Under the pieces are notes generated by a model. It ran no database searches. It was not told the origin of the DNA and saw only the letters and a list, made by a program, of their open reading frames with translations. The translations under genes were made by a program, and so were the position numbers. This document shows positions 12,751 through 24,485 of a stretch of DNA of 64,000 nucleotides, one piece after another. The stretch's first letter is position 1, and the number at the start of each line of letters is the position of its first letter. Origin of the DNA: Dermatophagoides farinae (Eukaryota > Arthropoda > Arachnida > Sarcoptiformes > Pyroglyphidae); assembly GCF_024713945.1 (NCBI RefSeq), contig NC_134680.1, positions 2,380,001 through 2,444,000 of the forward strand. The letters are read 5' to 3'.

Positions 12751-15700
12751 AATAGTAATTATTATTATTATATATTTGTTTTATTCTTCTTGTTTAGCTT
12801 AATTATGATCATAAAAAAAGTATATGAATAGTCATTTTTTTCCATCTTCTACATAGGTTTGTGTCCGTTGGGTTCTATGGTCCTAACTTTTTTTCGGTTA
12901 TTGTCTACCATACTGAATGCGATTAGCTGGTCACTTTGATGATGATGGTGATAATGTCGTATTTTTACAAGACTATGCATAGAATATTTTTCACTGTATC
13001 ACAATTTTTTTCCATTATTATCACTGTCTGCTTGCCTGATATGTATGGATTATAATTGTTTATTTTTTTCTGTTTAGGTAATTATAATCATCATCATCAT
13101 CATCATGAAAGCAATGAATGAACAGTTGAAAAAAATTTCAGGTTATTTTATGATGAAGAAAAGTTTTCAAATGGAGAAAAATTTTCCACAAAATTTTTTT
13201 TTCTCCTTAGAGTAATATATATATTATGAAACAATTCTCTAACATAATACACAAACACAATCAACAACCCAATGTTTTAATAACACATTTGAATTTAATT
13301 GTCTTAATTAAATCATTATTATGGTTGTAATCATCATCATCATCATCATAAAATTGCCCAAAAAAACTGGTTAATTAATTTGAATTGAATTTTTTCACCA
13401 TAAAAAAATAAAACAGTGAAAAAAAATTTTTGTAGATTTTTAAAAAAAAAAAAATAACAAAACTCAATTTACGACAGAATGGTCACCACACACGTACATA
13501 AACACAGAATATTGTAGGGTATCATTAGTTTGAAAGCTAAATTAGTTGTTTATGTAATTTCATTGAAAATTTCGTAAAAAAAAACTAAGTTCAATTTATA
13601 TCATTCACTAAAATGTTTTTAAATATGAATTGAAAAGTTTTTTTTTGTCTAGAAAATTTCTTTCGTATTTTTTTTTGTCAAAATTAACCTACTCGATTAT
13701 TTCCATTTCAATGAATTTATTCATTATTTATTGTTGGCCACTCAAAAAAAAAACAAGACTTGATTAACTTGATTTTTTTTTCATGTGAATTTTAAGAAAC
13801 AAAAAAAAAATATATTCAAGTTCTAATTCGATTTCTTACTGTTTTCGATTATATATACAGATGAGATTCAATGTATATGAAACTTTTTTAAATCATACGA
13901 AAAAAAAAACTTTTCCATCTTCATGAAAATATCCTGGAATTTAAAATGTTCAAAGAATTTGATAATTCACATTTTTTTTCTTGCCTTCTCCATTGATTAT
14001 TTTGTTATTTACATTACAAAAATTCTTGTTAATGATAATAATATGAATTGTAGAAAAAATTTCGTCAATTCTTTTTTTTCAAACAACTTTTTTTCTATAG
14101 AAAAAAGAGCATTTTTTTAATATATGAATGAATATATATATGATTTCATTTGATTACTTTGTAATTTTTTCTCATCTAATGTTTTTTTTTAATGAAATGA
14201 AAATGTCAAAGATAACAGTAAATTTTCTATGTTAATCAACAACCGTGTGATGTTGGGCGTTACCGGGAACTCCAATCTATTTTTGTTATATACAAACACA
14301 CAACCTTACAGCACATAGGCGTATAGATTGTCATCAATTTCAATTTTTTATTTTCTCAAAAAAATTATGGCTACAAAAAATTGATTTATTTTATAATTTC
14401 AATTCGATTAAAAATTTCTAAAATATTCAGCGATGGATCATCGTCATCATCATCATAAATCACTCACCAAGATGTTATTAAATCATCAATATATGTCAAT
14501 TGATCAATCATATAGAAAAGAAAATTTTTTTTTTCCAATCTTCCCGATTCAATTCGAACCAATTATTATTGTTATTATTTTCAATTGAATAAATAAAATC
14601 AAATCGAATAAGAAAATCAGATCAGAACGAGATGATTATCATCATCGTACTTGAAAATAAATTCATTATATTTGAAACATTTGGTAATAATTATTCAATC
14701 TTAATCATCATCATCGTTATACTCGAAAGAGACGAAATTGTACAAATTTGTTTACCATAATGATTATCATTAAGTGTGTGTGTGTGCATGTTTTCCCTTT
14801 TCTTTTCATTTTAATCTAATATCAAATAAATAGGAAAGAATCTAAAAACTAAGCTAAAAAGAAGACGGAAATTAATTAATTTAAGAAAAATATTGAACGA
14901 TTTTATATCCAATTCGCTATGATCATAGGATCATAGAATCGAAGAATACATACATAATAAAAGTAGAAATACAAACATATCAAGAAAACTTTGATCATAC
15001 CATTGATTATAATAATAATAATGATGATGATTAAAACATCATCGTCATAATAAATCCATAAGTTTTTTGTTCAAATAAAATAAAAAAAAACTTATTTCAC
15101 ATTAGGGATTATTAATGATTATTAAAAATAAAATGGTCATATTTACATAGTGCATAGTAATTATTTAGACCAAATATTTGATACAAATCAAATAATTTAT
15201 TTATCTAAATTGAATATACACGTTAAGACACAATTTTCCTAATTAAATTTTTGTTTTTTGGCCATCACCTACACACACACCACATAGAGACATTCAATGG
15301 AAATGAATATTTTTCAATTTGAAATGAATGATGGCCTATCAAAGGTCAAGACTATATTAACCTAGAATTGTTTTTTGTTTGTTTACTGCAAATATTTGAT
15401 GAATGAAATGATTTCGAATTATTATAATTATGATTCATTATTATCATAAATGAATAAATAAGCGAATCAATCAGGAATTCAATATTAACAGAATATATTT
15501 CTGATCAACATCCGTATGGATTGAGATATTTTTATACAATTATTCTTTCTAAATTGATGTCTATTCGGAATAAATATCGGTTACACAGGCACAAGGCAAT
15601 GAGTATTATCATTTGCACAGAATTGCTGATAATCGATAACAGCTGCCGGATTCTATTTGAAATAATAGTCTTGATTCTTCATTGTTGACACATATTCTTC

Positions 15701-16904
15701 ACACAGACACATACTGAATGTGAATATAGCAGTGACTTTCATAAAACATCGATTGATTGATTGATTTATTGTTTATTTATTATTATTATTATCAAACAAT
15801 CAAGATAAAAATCGGTTAGCAATCAAGAAGAAGGGAAAGAAATAAATATAACAAACAAACAAACAAAAACTAAAAAAAAAATCCTTCAATAATCTTCATA
15901 TAGCACAAACGAAAAGAAGAAAAAGTTTTCCATTCCAGATTTGCTTCAAAATTATTTTGATTATTTGTCCTCGAAACTCGAACACACAAAGGTCAAATGT
16001 ACATTTTCCTGGTACTCAATTTTTCACCTCCTCTTTGAGAATCTCAAGTAGCATTATCTATCTAGATTCAATGACAATTACAAAAAAAACAAAAGTTGGC
16101 CTTGAATCAAGTTGAAAAAAAATAATTCTAAATAAATTTCACTATTCAATATTGATGACGGTAATTATTGTCAAATATTCTAAAATATTTTTTTCTTCAT
16201 TGAAAAATTTCTCCAACATCGTAAATCATAAAGGATTTTCGACCTTTTTCTTTTCCGAAGACAGATTAACCGAACGTTTAATGGCGTGCCAATGGTCAAT
16301 TAATAATACGGATTTATTTTTTTTTTAAATCGCGACAGAATGAATATTCGGTCGGATATGTTAGATTTATATGACTACGAAAAGATTTGATCTGAATGAC
16401 AACAATGGTAACGATTCTATACACTAAATCTATAAAAATTAAAAAAATAGAAATCAAAGAATCAAGAATGATGATGAACATTTTTTTGGAGAGAAAAAAA
16501 AACCATCACCATAATAATCACAGAATATAAAAAAATAAGCAGTAAAAAATTATTATTTCTTGCAAATTTTGCAAGAATTTATTTCGTAGAAAAATTTAAA
16601 ATATTCAAATTCTAGAATGAACCAGAAAAAAATAGCTCTTCAATAATCATTATTTCCCTCTTTTTCTTGCTCTATCTTTGTGTGTTTTTAATTACAATTT
16701 ATAACTAAAAAAAAGGTAAAATAAAATTGGCAAACAATTTTTTTCTCCTTCACCAAATTGAACCTCATTTGGTACAACCTCATTGGATTCATGCTGATAA
16801 AAATAAAATTGGGCTAAATTTTTTTTTTGAAAAAAAGATCAAATATTAATTCAATGTCCTTATACTATAGTAATTACTACACACACACATATTGGCCAAT
16901 CAAT

Positions 16905-17040
16905 AGGGCTACCATATTTTTCCAAACAAAAGTACGGACAATCCATTTATCATATATACAACCATATACAATCATTACAAGATAAGTACTAAAATTCCGG
17001 ACATGTCCGGACTAAATCCGGATAAAATTCTGATCGAATT
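16905..17040. repeat. Possible DNA-transposon end relic with perfect palindrome
   Basis: The stretch begins with GGGCTACCATATTTTTCC and contains the perfect 16-bp palindrome TCCGGACATGTCCGGA at 16996-17011, followed by further CCGGAT motifs. Clusters of CCGGA/TCCGG at the ends of an AT-rich stretch are reminiscent of terminal regions of hAT-like DNA transposons. I see no transposase, no second end and no clear target-site duplication, so this is only a possibility. Confidence 0.25.
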
Positions 17041-18267
17041 CTTTTGCTCTTGCTCTATCGATTATTGAAAATTTTCAATTTCGATTTAAAATTTTTTATT
17101 CTTTTATTTCTTTTTCAGTTATTTTTTTCAGTTATCCCATTCGCGCTATATCCCATCGTAAATTCAAGTGATTAAATCAAACTTAAAAAGAAAATACGAG
17201 AAAAAATCCGAAAAAGACTTACCTTTTTTCTTTACTTTCTCCGATTGATATTTTTTTTTTTTGGTCGGTCGTTAAGGAAAATCCAATCTAATTCTTCAAT
17301 TCAATAATTTTTCTATTTTGTTCACTTGTTGTTACTGGTTCAATGTATTAATCAGGAAAATGAATGAATAAATCGAATTGAGTATTGTTTTTTTTTTGGA
17401 AAAAAATACAATCTTTTCATCCGAAGTAATTAATAATGTTGCTTATTTTTTTTTCTCGTTGATTGTTTCGTTTCGTTTCTGGAAATGAATTTTCGTAGGA
17501 TTATAATTGTTTCAGGATATGTTTGTTTGTTCAAGATAGACAGAATTAATCAATCAGGTTGTTCGATTGACACTTTTTGTTTGTTTGTCGTTTTCGCTTG
17601 CTTGGTTCCAATTCAATGTGATGGTGGTGTGTGTTTGATGTTGTCTGATGAATGAATTCATTCACACACACAGGCTAGTTTATTTATATACGGAAAAAAT
17701 TTTTTTGACCAAACAAATGATTCTAAAAATGGTTGCCCTGTGTACGGTATCATAATCACTGAACGCACACACACACACACACACACAAAGCTGAAAAAGC
17801 GAACGATGATGACGTAACGGATCGATTCGGGTGGAGACAACCAAAAATTATCGTATCCGGTTGAAGTTTGTCGTTAAATGTGCATGTTAAGTGTGTGGCT
17901 CGACGACCAAATACATGACAGAGAAAAACGTATCGAAAATTTTACAAAATCGGATTCGACGCAATTTGAAAGATTGAAAAAATTCCTACGAATTCAATGA
18001 TTCTTTGAATAAAAAGGCTAAAATGAAAGAATAATGTTTTGATCTTTGATTAAAAATGTCGATGTAAAATTCGGATTTCGATTTGATACGATTCGATTGC
18101 ATTTTTTTTTGTTTTTGTTGAGCATCCAACCGAATATTCTTTCGACAATCTGCTCAATCTGTTTTTGTATATGGCTGATCAAGTAAAACACATACACACA
18201 CTCATATGAAATGGGCCAGGTTGTTCAATTCAATCAAACGAAAAAAAACAAAAACAGGTTGAAAGAT

Positions 18268-18270
<3 letters not shown>

Positions 18271-18334
<64 letters not shown>
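18271..18334. repeat. (CA)32 microsatellite
   Basis: Uninterrupted CA dinucleotide repeat, the longest in the window, located upstream of the small secreted-protein genes. Shorter CA/TG runs occur at about 17766-17787, 22371-22388, 22535-22558 and 51101-51125. Confidence 0.95.
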
Positions 18335-18336
<2 letters not shown>

Positions 18337-18979
18337 TACACTTAATTTTGCTAATAAATCTTTCCTTTTTTTGCTCAAAATGTCGTCATATTTTTTTCAT
18401 CGATTCAATCGGTTAAGTAAATATTTTTTTCTACTTTTTTCCGCAACAACAACTTTGAACAACAAAAATCATTTGATGACGATAAATGAAAATAAAAATT
18501 TGAAGAATGAGTTTGAAGAAGAAAACATGAAGAAAAAACTATCAACGATGTATCGATCAAAAGGGAGAATGGAAAATAACAACAACCTCAACAAAAAAAA
18601 AGTTCTTCGATATTTTCGAATAATTTTTTCAAATTTCGTACATCGATTGTTTCGTTCATCATTTTTGATGATGATTCGAATTCAAAATTTTTTTTTGACT
18701 CATGCGACAATTTTTGAATTATTAGCTGGAAATTTTTTATTTTTGTACAAAAACAGCAAAAAAAAAATACTAAAATTTAAGATTTATGACATTTCATTAT
18801 TTTCATGTCTTAGTCGCCGTTTTTTTTCATATTAAAAAATATCCAAAATTATTGAAACAGCAAAAGAACAAAAAAAAATCGTTTATCTACTCTCGTTTAT
18901 TGGCCGGATTAAAATCCATCTTTTTTTTTTTAGTTACCCGTGAATTATTTTTTTTTTTTTGCTTCCGATAGAAAAAACA

Positions 18980-19396
18980 ATGGCCTACACAATCATTCCA
19001 TCAAAGAAGATTGAAGCCATCTTAATTTTCTTGATTTATTCTTTATTGTTTTCTATTATTTGTGCTGAATTTATCGTTACTAATGTCGATGCCGTTGCTC
19101 CACAGAATCGTCGTCATCGTCAATATTATCCATGGCCAACACCATCAAAAAAGAATAATAATGATGATAATCAAACAAATGGAAGTAATTCTAGATCAAC
19201 AGATTCGTTACCAAATAATGTTGTATTCAATGAAAATGATCACGTGAATCCGATTTCCAAAAATGAACAAAAAGAAAAACTACGACGACGATCAATAATG
19301 GGACGAATATCTAATCTGATAAGTTGTATGAGTAGTGGTATAAATTTTAGAAAGAAAAATAAAAAACTAGAACAATCAAGTATTAACGACGTCTAA
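18980..19396 (+). CDS. Small secreted protein, unknown function
   Basis: Single-exon frame of 138 residues from the ATG at 18980. Residues about 10-38 form a hydrophobic signal peptide (AILIFLIYSLLFSIICAEF), followed by a mature part beginning near VDAVAPQNRRHRQYY. The body is rich in Asn, Ser and Lys. Toward the C-terminus a stretch flanked by basic runs (LRRRSIMGRI ... INFRKKNKK) could be a processed peptide, since RRR and RKK are convertase-like sites. Only one cysteine remains after the signal. I do not recognise the family. It lies upstream of two other small secreted-protein genes in the same orientation. The 19397-20039 interval after it holds only AT-rich sequence. Confidence 0.5.
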   Translation: MAYTIIPSKKIEAILIFLIYSLLFSIICAEFIVTNVDAVAPQNRRHRQYYPWPTPSKKNNNDDNQTNGSNSRSTDSLPNNVVFNENDHVNPISKNEQKEKLRRRSIMGRISNLISCMSSGINFRKKNKKLEQSSINDV

Positions 19397-20039
19397 TCCG
19401 GAAACTAACAATGATTCAATCAATGATCAATGAAATTGAACAAACAAACAAACAAAAAAAAATTCCAATCTCATAATGTCTTTCGAAAATTTTACTTATT
19501 TATTTTTATATAATTTTTTTCAGGCAAAATTTTTTTTTTTTTTGGAATTTTTGAATTTTTTTTTCTTATAATTATTGTTTGAATTTCGATTTATTTTTTT
19601 TTCTTTGTTTTGTGATTGTTGAAAATTGCAATTACCGATGCATGCACAATATATATTTAGTATATAGTGTTGTTTGGTTCCACGAACAATTACCAACAAA
19701 AACAATTTGTTTGTTTTTCAATAAAAACAAAAAACAAAAAAAATTCCATGAACCAATTATTCTATGTTACATTAGTATTTATTTGTTTGTTGCAAAATAA
19801 AACACATCTCCGTTCATTCACCGCCATCAACATATAAATAGTTCACCATAGAAATTCACCATGAATTTTCAGTTTTTTTTAATATTATTTTGTAAAAGGT
19901 TTTTGTCAATGTTGTCGTTAGGATCAGAATAGTTTTTTTTTATCTTGTTTTTCCAAAAAAAATCCGATTTATATTTTCGTTTATTCATTGAAAATTTTTT
20001 CCTACTCTTATCCATCCATCCATTTATTTCGATTGAATT

Positions 20040-20462
20040 ATGATGCAACAACAGAAACGAATATTACAAAATTACCTGCTAATGATGTACATAATGATTT
20101 TCGTTTTTGTTACTGTAAATGGTACCTTTATGGATTCGAATAAACCTGATTATGATGTTGAAAAACGTTTAGAATATTTTAACCGTGATAATTTACGTAA
20201 TCGTCGAATTGAATGGGAAAATACAATGATACATTTATGTGAAAGTGAAGAACATTTACAAAAAAGACGACAACAACTAATGAAACAACGAGAACAAGAA
20301 AAGAAAGATGAAAAATTAAAACAATTCCAAATTCATGAACGTGGTGTAGCAATGGCCGAACGACAACAACAATCATCATCTATTCGACCAAAACGGCCAT
20401 TGAAAATGATTGGAAAACGTTACTATCGTAATCATCAATCGATACGATCAAATTCGATTTGA
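20040..20462 (+). CDS. Small secreted protein with IHER...AE motif
   Basis: Intronless frame of 140 residues beginning at the ATG at 20040. Residues about 8-28 (ILQNYLLMMYIMIFVFVTVNG) are a signal peptide. The mature part is highly charged, with a helical Lys/Arg/Gln/Glu-rich segment (about 75-97), and then the motif IHERGVAMAE at residues 98-107. That motif recurs as IHERAIGTAE in the next gene, which starts only about 100 bp downstream. Basic pairs (KR, KRR, RPKR) could be processing sites. No known family is recognised. The shared motif and adjacency suggest the two arose by duplication and are secreted or secretory-granule proteins. Confidence 0.6.
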   Translation: MMQQQKRILQNYLLMMYIMIFVFVTVNGTFMDSNKPDYDVEKRLEYFNRDNLRNRRIEWENTMIHLCESEEHLQKRRQQLMKQREQEKKDEKLKQFQIHERGVAMAERQQQSSSIRPKRPLKMIGKRYYRNHQSIRSNSI

Positions 20463-20562
20463 TTGAATTAATAGATTTGAATTAGAATTTTTTTTTTCGA
20501 ATAAAATAAAAAACAACCCAAATCGGGGGGAATTGAAATTTTAATTTTTTTTTTGAATTACT

Positions 20563-21300
20563 ATGATTTTTTCCAATATTCCAAATTGGCCAAAAATGGT
20601 GACGATGATAAGGATGCGGAAATTGTTGTTTCAAATTCAAATATTTTATGGTTTAATGATTACTATTACCGTTCAAATTATTGATGGTGGTAGTGCTGGT
20701 GTTGATGGTGGCAATAACGGTAAATCAAATGTTCATATCGATCGTAATAGTGATATGAATTTACAAGCATTACGTGATGCCGATCAAATGATGAAATTTT
20801 CGATCGAAATGAATCAACAGGAAAATGAAATGTTAAATAATATGAGACAAGCATTGAATGAAGCAATTAAAAATGGTACTTTATCATCAAAAAAATCAAA
20901 TTTCAAAGAATCGACGGTTAAAATTCATGAACGTGCAATCGGAACAGCAGAATATGATGATCATCATGATGAAGATAGTGGAAAATTACAAAAATATATA
21001 CGGCTAATAAAAACATCACCACCACCAATTCCTCTCGAGTATGAACAAATGGAAAAGAAAAAATCAAAATATTGGAAAACCAGAAGAAATGCGATGAAAA
21101 AAGTTGTTAATCATATTGATTCGGTTTATGGTTTATTTGGTTTAAAATCAAAACGGCGACAACATCGGCAAATTAATTCTGATAAAAGTGTTGTTGGTGG
21201 CACTGGTGGTGGTAGTTATGAACAACATACACCAATTTCTATAGCACAGCTATATGGTCATCGACGACAACAACGTCAACGGCCATTGATAATGGAATAA
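20563..21300 (+). CDS. Secreted protein with IHER...AE motif, paralogue of upstream gene
   Basis: Intronless frame of 245 residues from the ATG at 20563; ATGs at codons 12, 15 and 18 would give a more typical signal peptide before the hydrophobic IFYGLMITITVQII. The mature part starts with a Gly-rich stretch, then a helical Met/Gln/Glu-rich segment (about 65-107), then IHERAIGTAE at residues 121-130, matching the upstream gene. Downstream are a proline patch (TSPPPIPLEYEQ), Lys/Arg-rich stretches, and a hydrophobic segment (VVNHIDSVYGLFGL) bordered by KSKRR. Polyadenylation signals lie about 110-165 bp past the stop. Function unknown; I infer a lineage-specific secreted family. Confidence 0.6.
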   Translation: MIFSNIPNWPKMVTMIRMRKLLFQIQIFYGLMITITVQIIDGGSAGVDGGNNGKSNVHIDRNSDMNLQALRDADQMMKFSIEMNQQENEMLNNMRQALNEAIKNGTLSSKKSNFKESTVKIHERAIGTAEYDDHHDEDSGKLQKYIRLIKTSPPPIPLEYEQMEKKKSKYWKTRRNAMKKVVNHIDSVYGLFGLKSKRRQHRQINSDKSVVGGTGGGSYEQHTPISIAQLYGHRRQQRQRPLIME

Positions 21301-21411
21301 TTTCCATCATCATCACCTGTATTGAAAAAAATGCATGAACAAACATATCCTATACCATTTATGTGTTTTATTATTCATTTTCAAAAAAAAAATGAAGAAT
21401 TATAAACCAAA

Positions 21412-21464
21412 AATAAAAATTATCAAATTATTTTAAAAGAACACCACAACATGCAAAAATAAAC
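21412..21464 (+). terminator. Polyadenylation signals of the preceding gene
   Basis: Two canonical AATAAA hexamers, at 21412-21417 and 21459-21464, lie 110-165 bp after the stop of the 20563-21300 gene and before the oppositely oriented CBM14 gene. Confidence 0.5.
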
Positions 21465-21596
21465 ATAAAAAAATATTTTTATTCAACCAAAATCAATAAA
21501 CAAATCAGGACAATGATGGTGTGAATACGGTCCAATAATTAAATAGAATTTAATGCAGCCTCGCGTTGTTGGTCCACCTCGATGATGATGATAATT

Positions 21597-22898
21597 TCAG
21601 CGACGACGACGACGGCGACGATATTCTGGTCTTACTGCTTTTGCACGATCAATATCCGCATGTGTTAGAAATGGTCCATCAGAACCGATACGATCATTAA
21701 GATCAAAAAACATTGGTGATGTTTCACAAGGAATGGCATCAGCTCTTCTTCTACAGGTATGTGTTGACTGATCAAATACTAAACGATCACTACAGAAGAA
21801 TGAATAATGCAATACCTGGATACGATTACCGGCATTATGAGCCGTATGACAACGGTGAAATATTCTACATCTAAATTATTAATATATCATAGGAATATAG
21901 GAAAAGGAAAAAAAGAATTTAAAAATTAAAATATTTAAAATTAAAATTCAACAAGTGTAATACAAATATAATTTGATTGTTTTCGTTGTTCGTTGTTTTC
22001 AAATTTTCCGAATAGAAACAAAAATGATCAACTGACCATTTTGTTTGTTTACCCGACTACTACTATCTAAATAATGACCTAACGGAATGAGACAACGATG
22101 TGTGTGTGACTGTGACCCAAAAATTATCAAAATTGATAAAAGACTGCAATAAACACACACACACGGAGAGAGAAAAATGTTCATCGCGTAAATAATAAAC
22201 GTACAATGTGAAAAATATGAAATTCATAACCGATAACAAATTCTATCATCATCATCATCATCATCAAATAGGTTAGGTAAATTTACAATATGAAAATTGA
22301 TTGATACCATTGGTTATAGTGTATCACATTTTTATTTGATTTATTGTGTCTATGTCTTGGAATTACTGTGTGTGTGTGTGTGTGTGTGTTTACCTATGAC
22401 AAGAGAAAAAAAAACCAGTAAACTGAAATCATCGATACAAAATTTTGTAATGTAAAAGAAAAAAAAACAAAATATATATGTAAATTATCCCTAGATATAT
22501 CTATTGATTTCAAAATATGAAAAACTACTGCTACACACACACACACACACACACACACCAAACTAGGGCTAAAATAAGGGAAAGATGATTTTTTGAAATT
22601 GATAAACTTTTCGAATCTAATCGCTAATTTTGTCTGTAATTATTCTTATTGAAAAATTTTCTCATAGCACCAACTTACTGATATTCAACATCGGCAAAGA
22701 AACCATCTTTATCCTTTTCACATTTGAATGTAGAATTAAAATCTTTACCCATAGTAATAATTCTAGCGCCGTCCGGCAATCCAGTTCTCGATATTCGTTG
22801 AGTCTGTATATATATAAAAAAAAAACAATTTTTTCATTAAAATTCAAACAAACAAAATGAAACAAAATGAAATTCACCAACCAATCAACCAACCAACC

Positions 22899-22931
<33 letters not shown>

Positions 22932-23011
22932 ACCCGCCGCCGAGAAATTGATGATTCAATCATAATCATAATGGTCAAAATAATCGATATAGTTATTCGA
23001 TAAAATTTCAT
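21597..23011 (-). CDS. Single chitin-binding domain (CBM14) secreted protein, CPAP1-like
   Basis: Three exons: 22934-23011, 22679-22803 and 21597-21870, all GT-AG with matching phases (0 and 2), giving 158 residues. Exon 1 encodes a signal peptide (MKFYRITISIILTIMIMIES). Exons 2-3 carry one type-2 chitin-binding domain with the expected six cysteines in the order FKC, YQC, FHRC, FFC, HTC, IPC and the hallmark strings DGFFADVEYQC and FDQSTHTC. The protein ends in seven consecutive arginines. One such domain in a secreted protein is typical of the CPAP1 class of cuticular proteins analogous to peritrophins, which bind chitin in the extracellular matrix of cuticle or trachea. A (CA)15 tract sits right beside the exon 1 donor. 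Domain call is firm; CPAP1 subclass is inferred. Confidence 0.88.
22901..22930. repeat. (CA)15 microsatellite next to a splice donor
   Basis: CA repeat (TG on the coding strand) that begins within the donor of intron 1 of the CBM14 gene: the donor GTAAGT is followed at once by the repeat. Length changes would alter intron length close to the splice site. Confidence 0.8.
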
Positions 23012-23136
23012 TGTCGTTTTGTAACGGAAATTAAACTAACACTTGGATTCTTTTCACAATCAAAAAAAAGGTTGATACAAACGTAAAAAAAAAATTTTCA
23101 ATATTAATTTAAAAAAAAATTAGAATTGATTTTAAA

Positions 23137-23628
23137 TTAGTCCATTAATATATTGAAGTATTCGGTAATTGTTTCATTATAATTAAATATAATTACGATT
23201 TTTCTAGACATACATTGAAACCAAATGTCGATGGACGATATATGAATGATATGAACATCATCTATATTTGTATCTATATCTATATTTTCTTTGTTCAACA
23301 AGAAAAATGAAAGATTCACTTTTGTGTATTGAAAATTCAAACTCTTTTGTTGTTCCACAATATTCCATTCTATTGAAATTTTGAATGAAATCGTATTTGA
23401 AGATAATTGCAAAAAAAAACTTTCTCTTTTTTTTCCTGAAAATTGACGACAATTCATCTTTCCTTTCACATTTTGTCCGATGTATTTGTTGTACTTGAAG
23501 TTAGATTGAAAAGTTTTCGGTAAAATAAAAAGAGTCATATTTTTTTGGAAAAAATAGACTTGATATCCAAATGAAAACTGGACATTAGATTGAATTTGAT
23601 ATTTGATGTAAGAGAGAGAGAGAGACAT
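23137..23628 (-). CDS. Hypothetical protein, possibly single-exon
   Basis: An ATG-initiated frame of 163 residues, long for chance in such AT-rich sequence. Composition is mixed rather than homopolymeric, with alternating hydrophobic/polar stretches (SSNTISFKISIEWNIVEQ, KIVIIFNYNETITEYFN) that look like beta strands. There is no clear signal peptide; the N-terminus comes from a (CT)n run, so an upstream exon or a different start is possible. I recognise no family. It lies between the CBM14 gene (same strand) and two small membrane-protein genes on the other strand. Confidence 0.35.
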   Translation of the reverse strand: MSLSLSYIKYQIQSNVQFSFGYQVYFFQKNMTLFILPKTFQSNFKYNKYIGQNVKGKMNCRQFSGKKRESFFLQLSSNTISFKISIEWNIVEQQKSLNFQYTKVNLSFFLLNKENIDIDTNIDDVHIIHISSIDIWFQCMSRKIVIIFNYNETITEYFNILMD

Positions 23629-23855
23629 TGAAATTCATCATCATCACCCATTAATGAATATAAGAAATATATGTTATTCAAATCTGATAGAAAAAAACGA
23701 CAATTTAAAACGAAAGATGTCGCCCATGTTCAACAAGGATCATTAATCATGATTATTTTTCTTCAATTATTATCATCATTATTTTTTTTCGTCTTCAAAA
23801 AACATTGGAAAATGTGATTTTCATTATATTTTTTTTTCTGGAATAAACGAATCGA

Positions 23856-24266
23856 ATGAAAATGAATTCATTATTATTGTCCATCATTTTATTATTTACC
23901 ATTTTATGGTGGCCCTGTTGTTTGGCAAAAAATACTAGCCATTTGATTGTTGACCAAAATAATGCTACTGTTGTATTATTAATGAATTCAACTGATAAAG
24001 ATAATCATCTTGAACGAACATTTATCATCAATGATGGATTGAATAATGTAAACAAAATAAATTCTGATCGTATTGATGAAATCGTTCCCAAACGGTGGAC
24101 AGAACAAACATTTGATTGGAAATTTATAATTACACATTGTTTATTGTTTACATTTATTATTGCCATGGCCATGATATTCTTCACCATATATGTGGTCGTA
24201 TTTTTTCATTATATTAAACAAAATAAAATTGATTATCATGTAATTATACCAATGAATGATTTTTAA
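23856..24266 (+). CDS. Small type I membrane protein, unknown
   Basis: Intronless frame of 136 residues with start ATG at 23856 (a second ATG follows two codons later). Residues 1-24 form a signal peptide (SLLLSIILLFTILWWPCCLA). The predicted extracellular part of about 75 residues has three N-glycosylation sequons (NTS, NAT, NST). One transmembrane helix (about residues 92-117, ITHCLLFTFIIAMAMIFF and following) leads to a short tail of about 18 residues. This is a single-pass receptor-like or accessory-protein layout. No family is recognised. Confidence 0.5.
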   Translation: MKMNSLLLSIILLFTILWWPCCLAKNTSHLIVDQNNATVVLLMNSTDKDNHLERTFIINDGLNNVNKINSDRIDEIVPKRWTEQTFDWKFIITHCLLFTFIIAMAMIFFTIYVVVFFHYIKQNKIDYHVIIPMNDF

Positions 24267-24485
24267 TTACCATTTTTATTATCTAATTGTAATATGATGT
24301 TAATGATTATGATGAGAAAATTTTATAAAATTCAAAATATTAAACAAGTGATTCTATTCTAATTTCAATATTTTGAGTATTATTCCGTTCACAGACAATG
24401 TTATATTTTTGTTCGTTTGCCGGATGTTTTTTTTCCAAATTTCAGAAATTCTGCCTATGAAATAAATTGAGTTGAAAAACAAAAA

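Larger units (their letters stand above)
9242..18979. other. Long region without a recognisable intact gene
   Basis: About 9.7 kb with no convincing intact gene. The part next to 9241 probably holds the 5' UTR and promoter of the neuropeptide gene. The rest is AT-rich with (CAT)n, (GAT)n, (CA)n and homopolymer tracts. Three items are listed separately: a decayed coding relic (11889-12750), a palindrome in a possible transposon relic (16905-17040), and a long CA repeat (18271-18334). An open frame at 18380-18835 is dominated by Phe/Lys from T and A runs and is not accepted as a gene. Confidence 0.5.

Noticed and set aside
18371-18835. 154-codon open frame before the secreted cluster
   Set aside because: Dominated by Phe, Lys and Asn from T/A runs, no domain, no signal peptide; probably non-coding.
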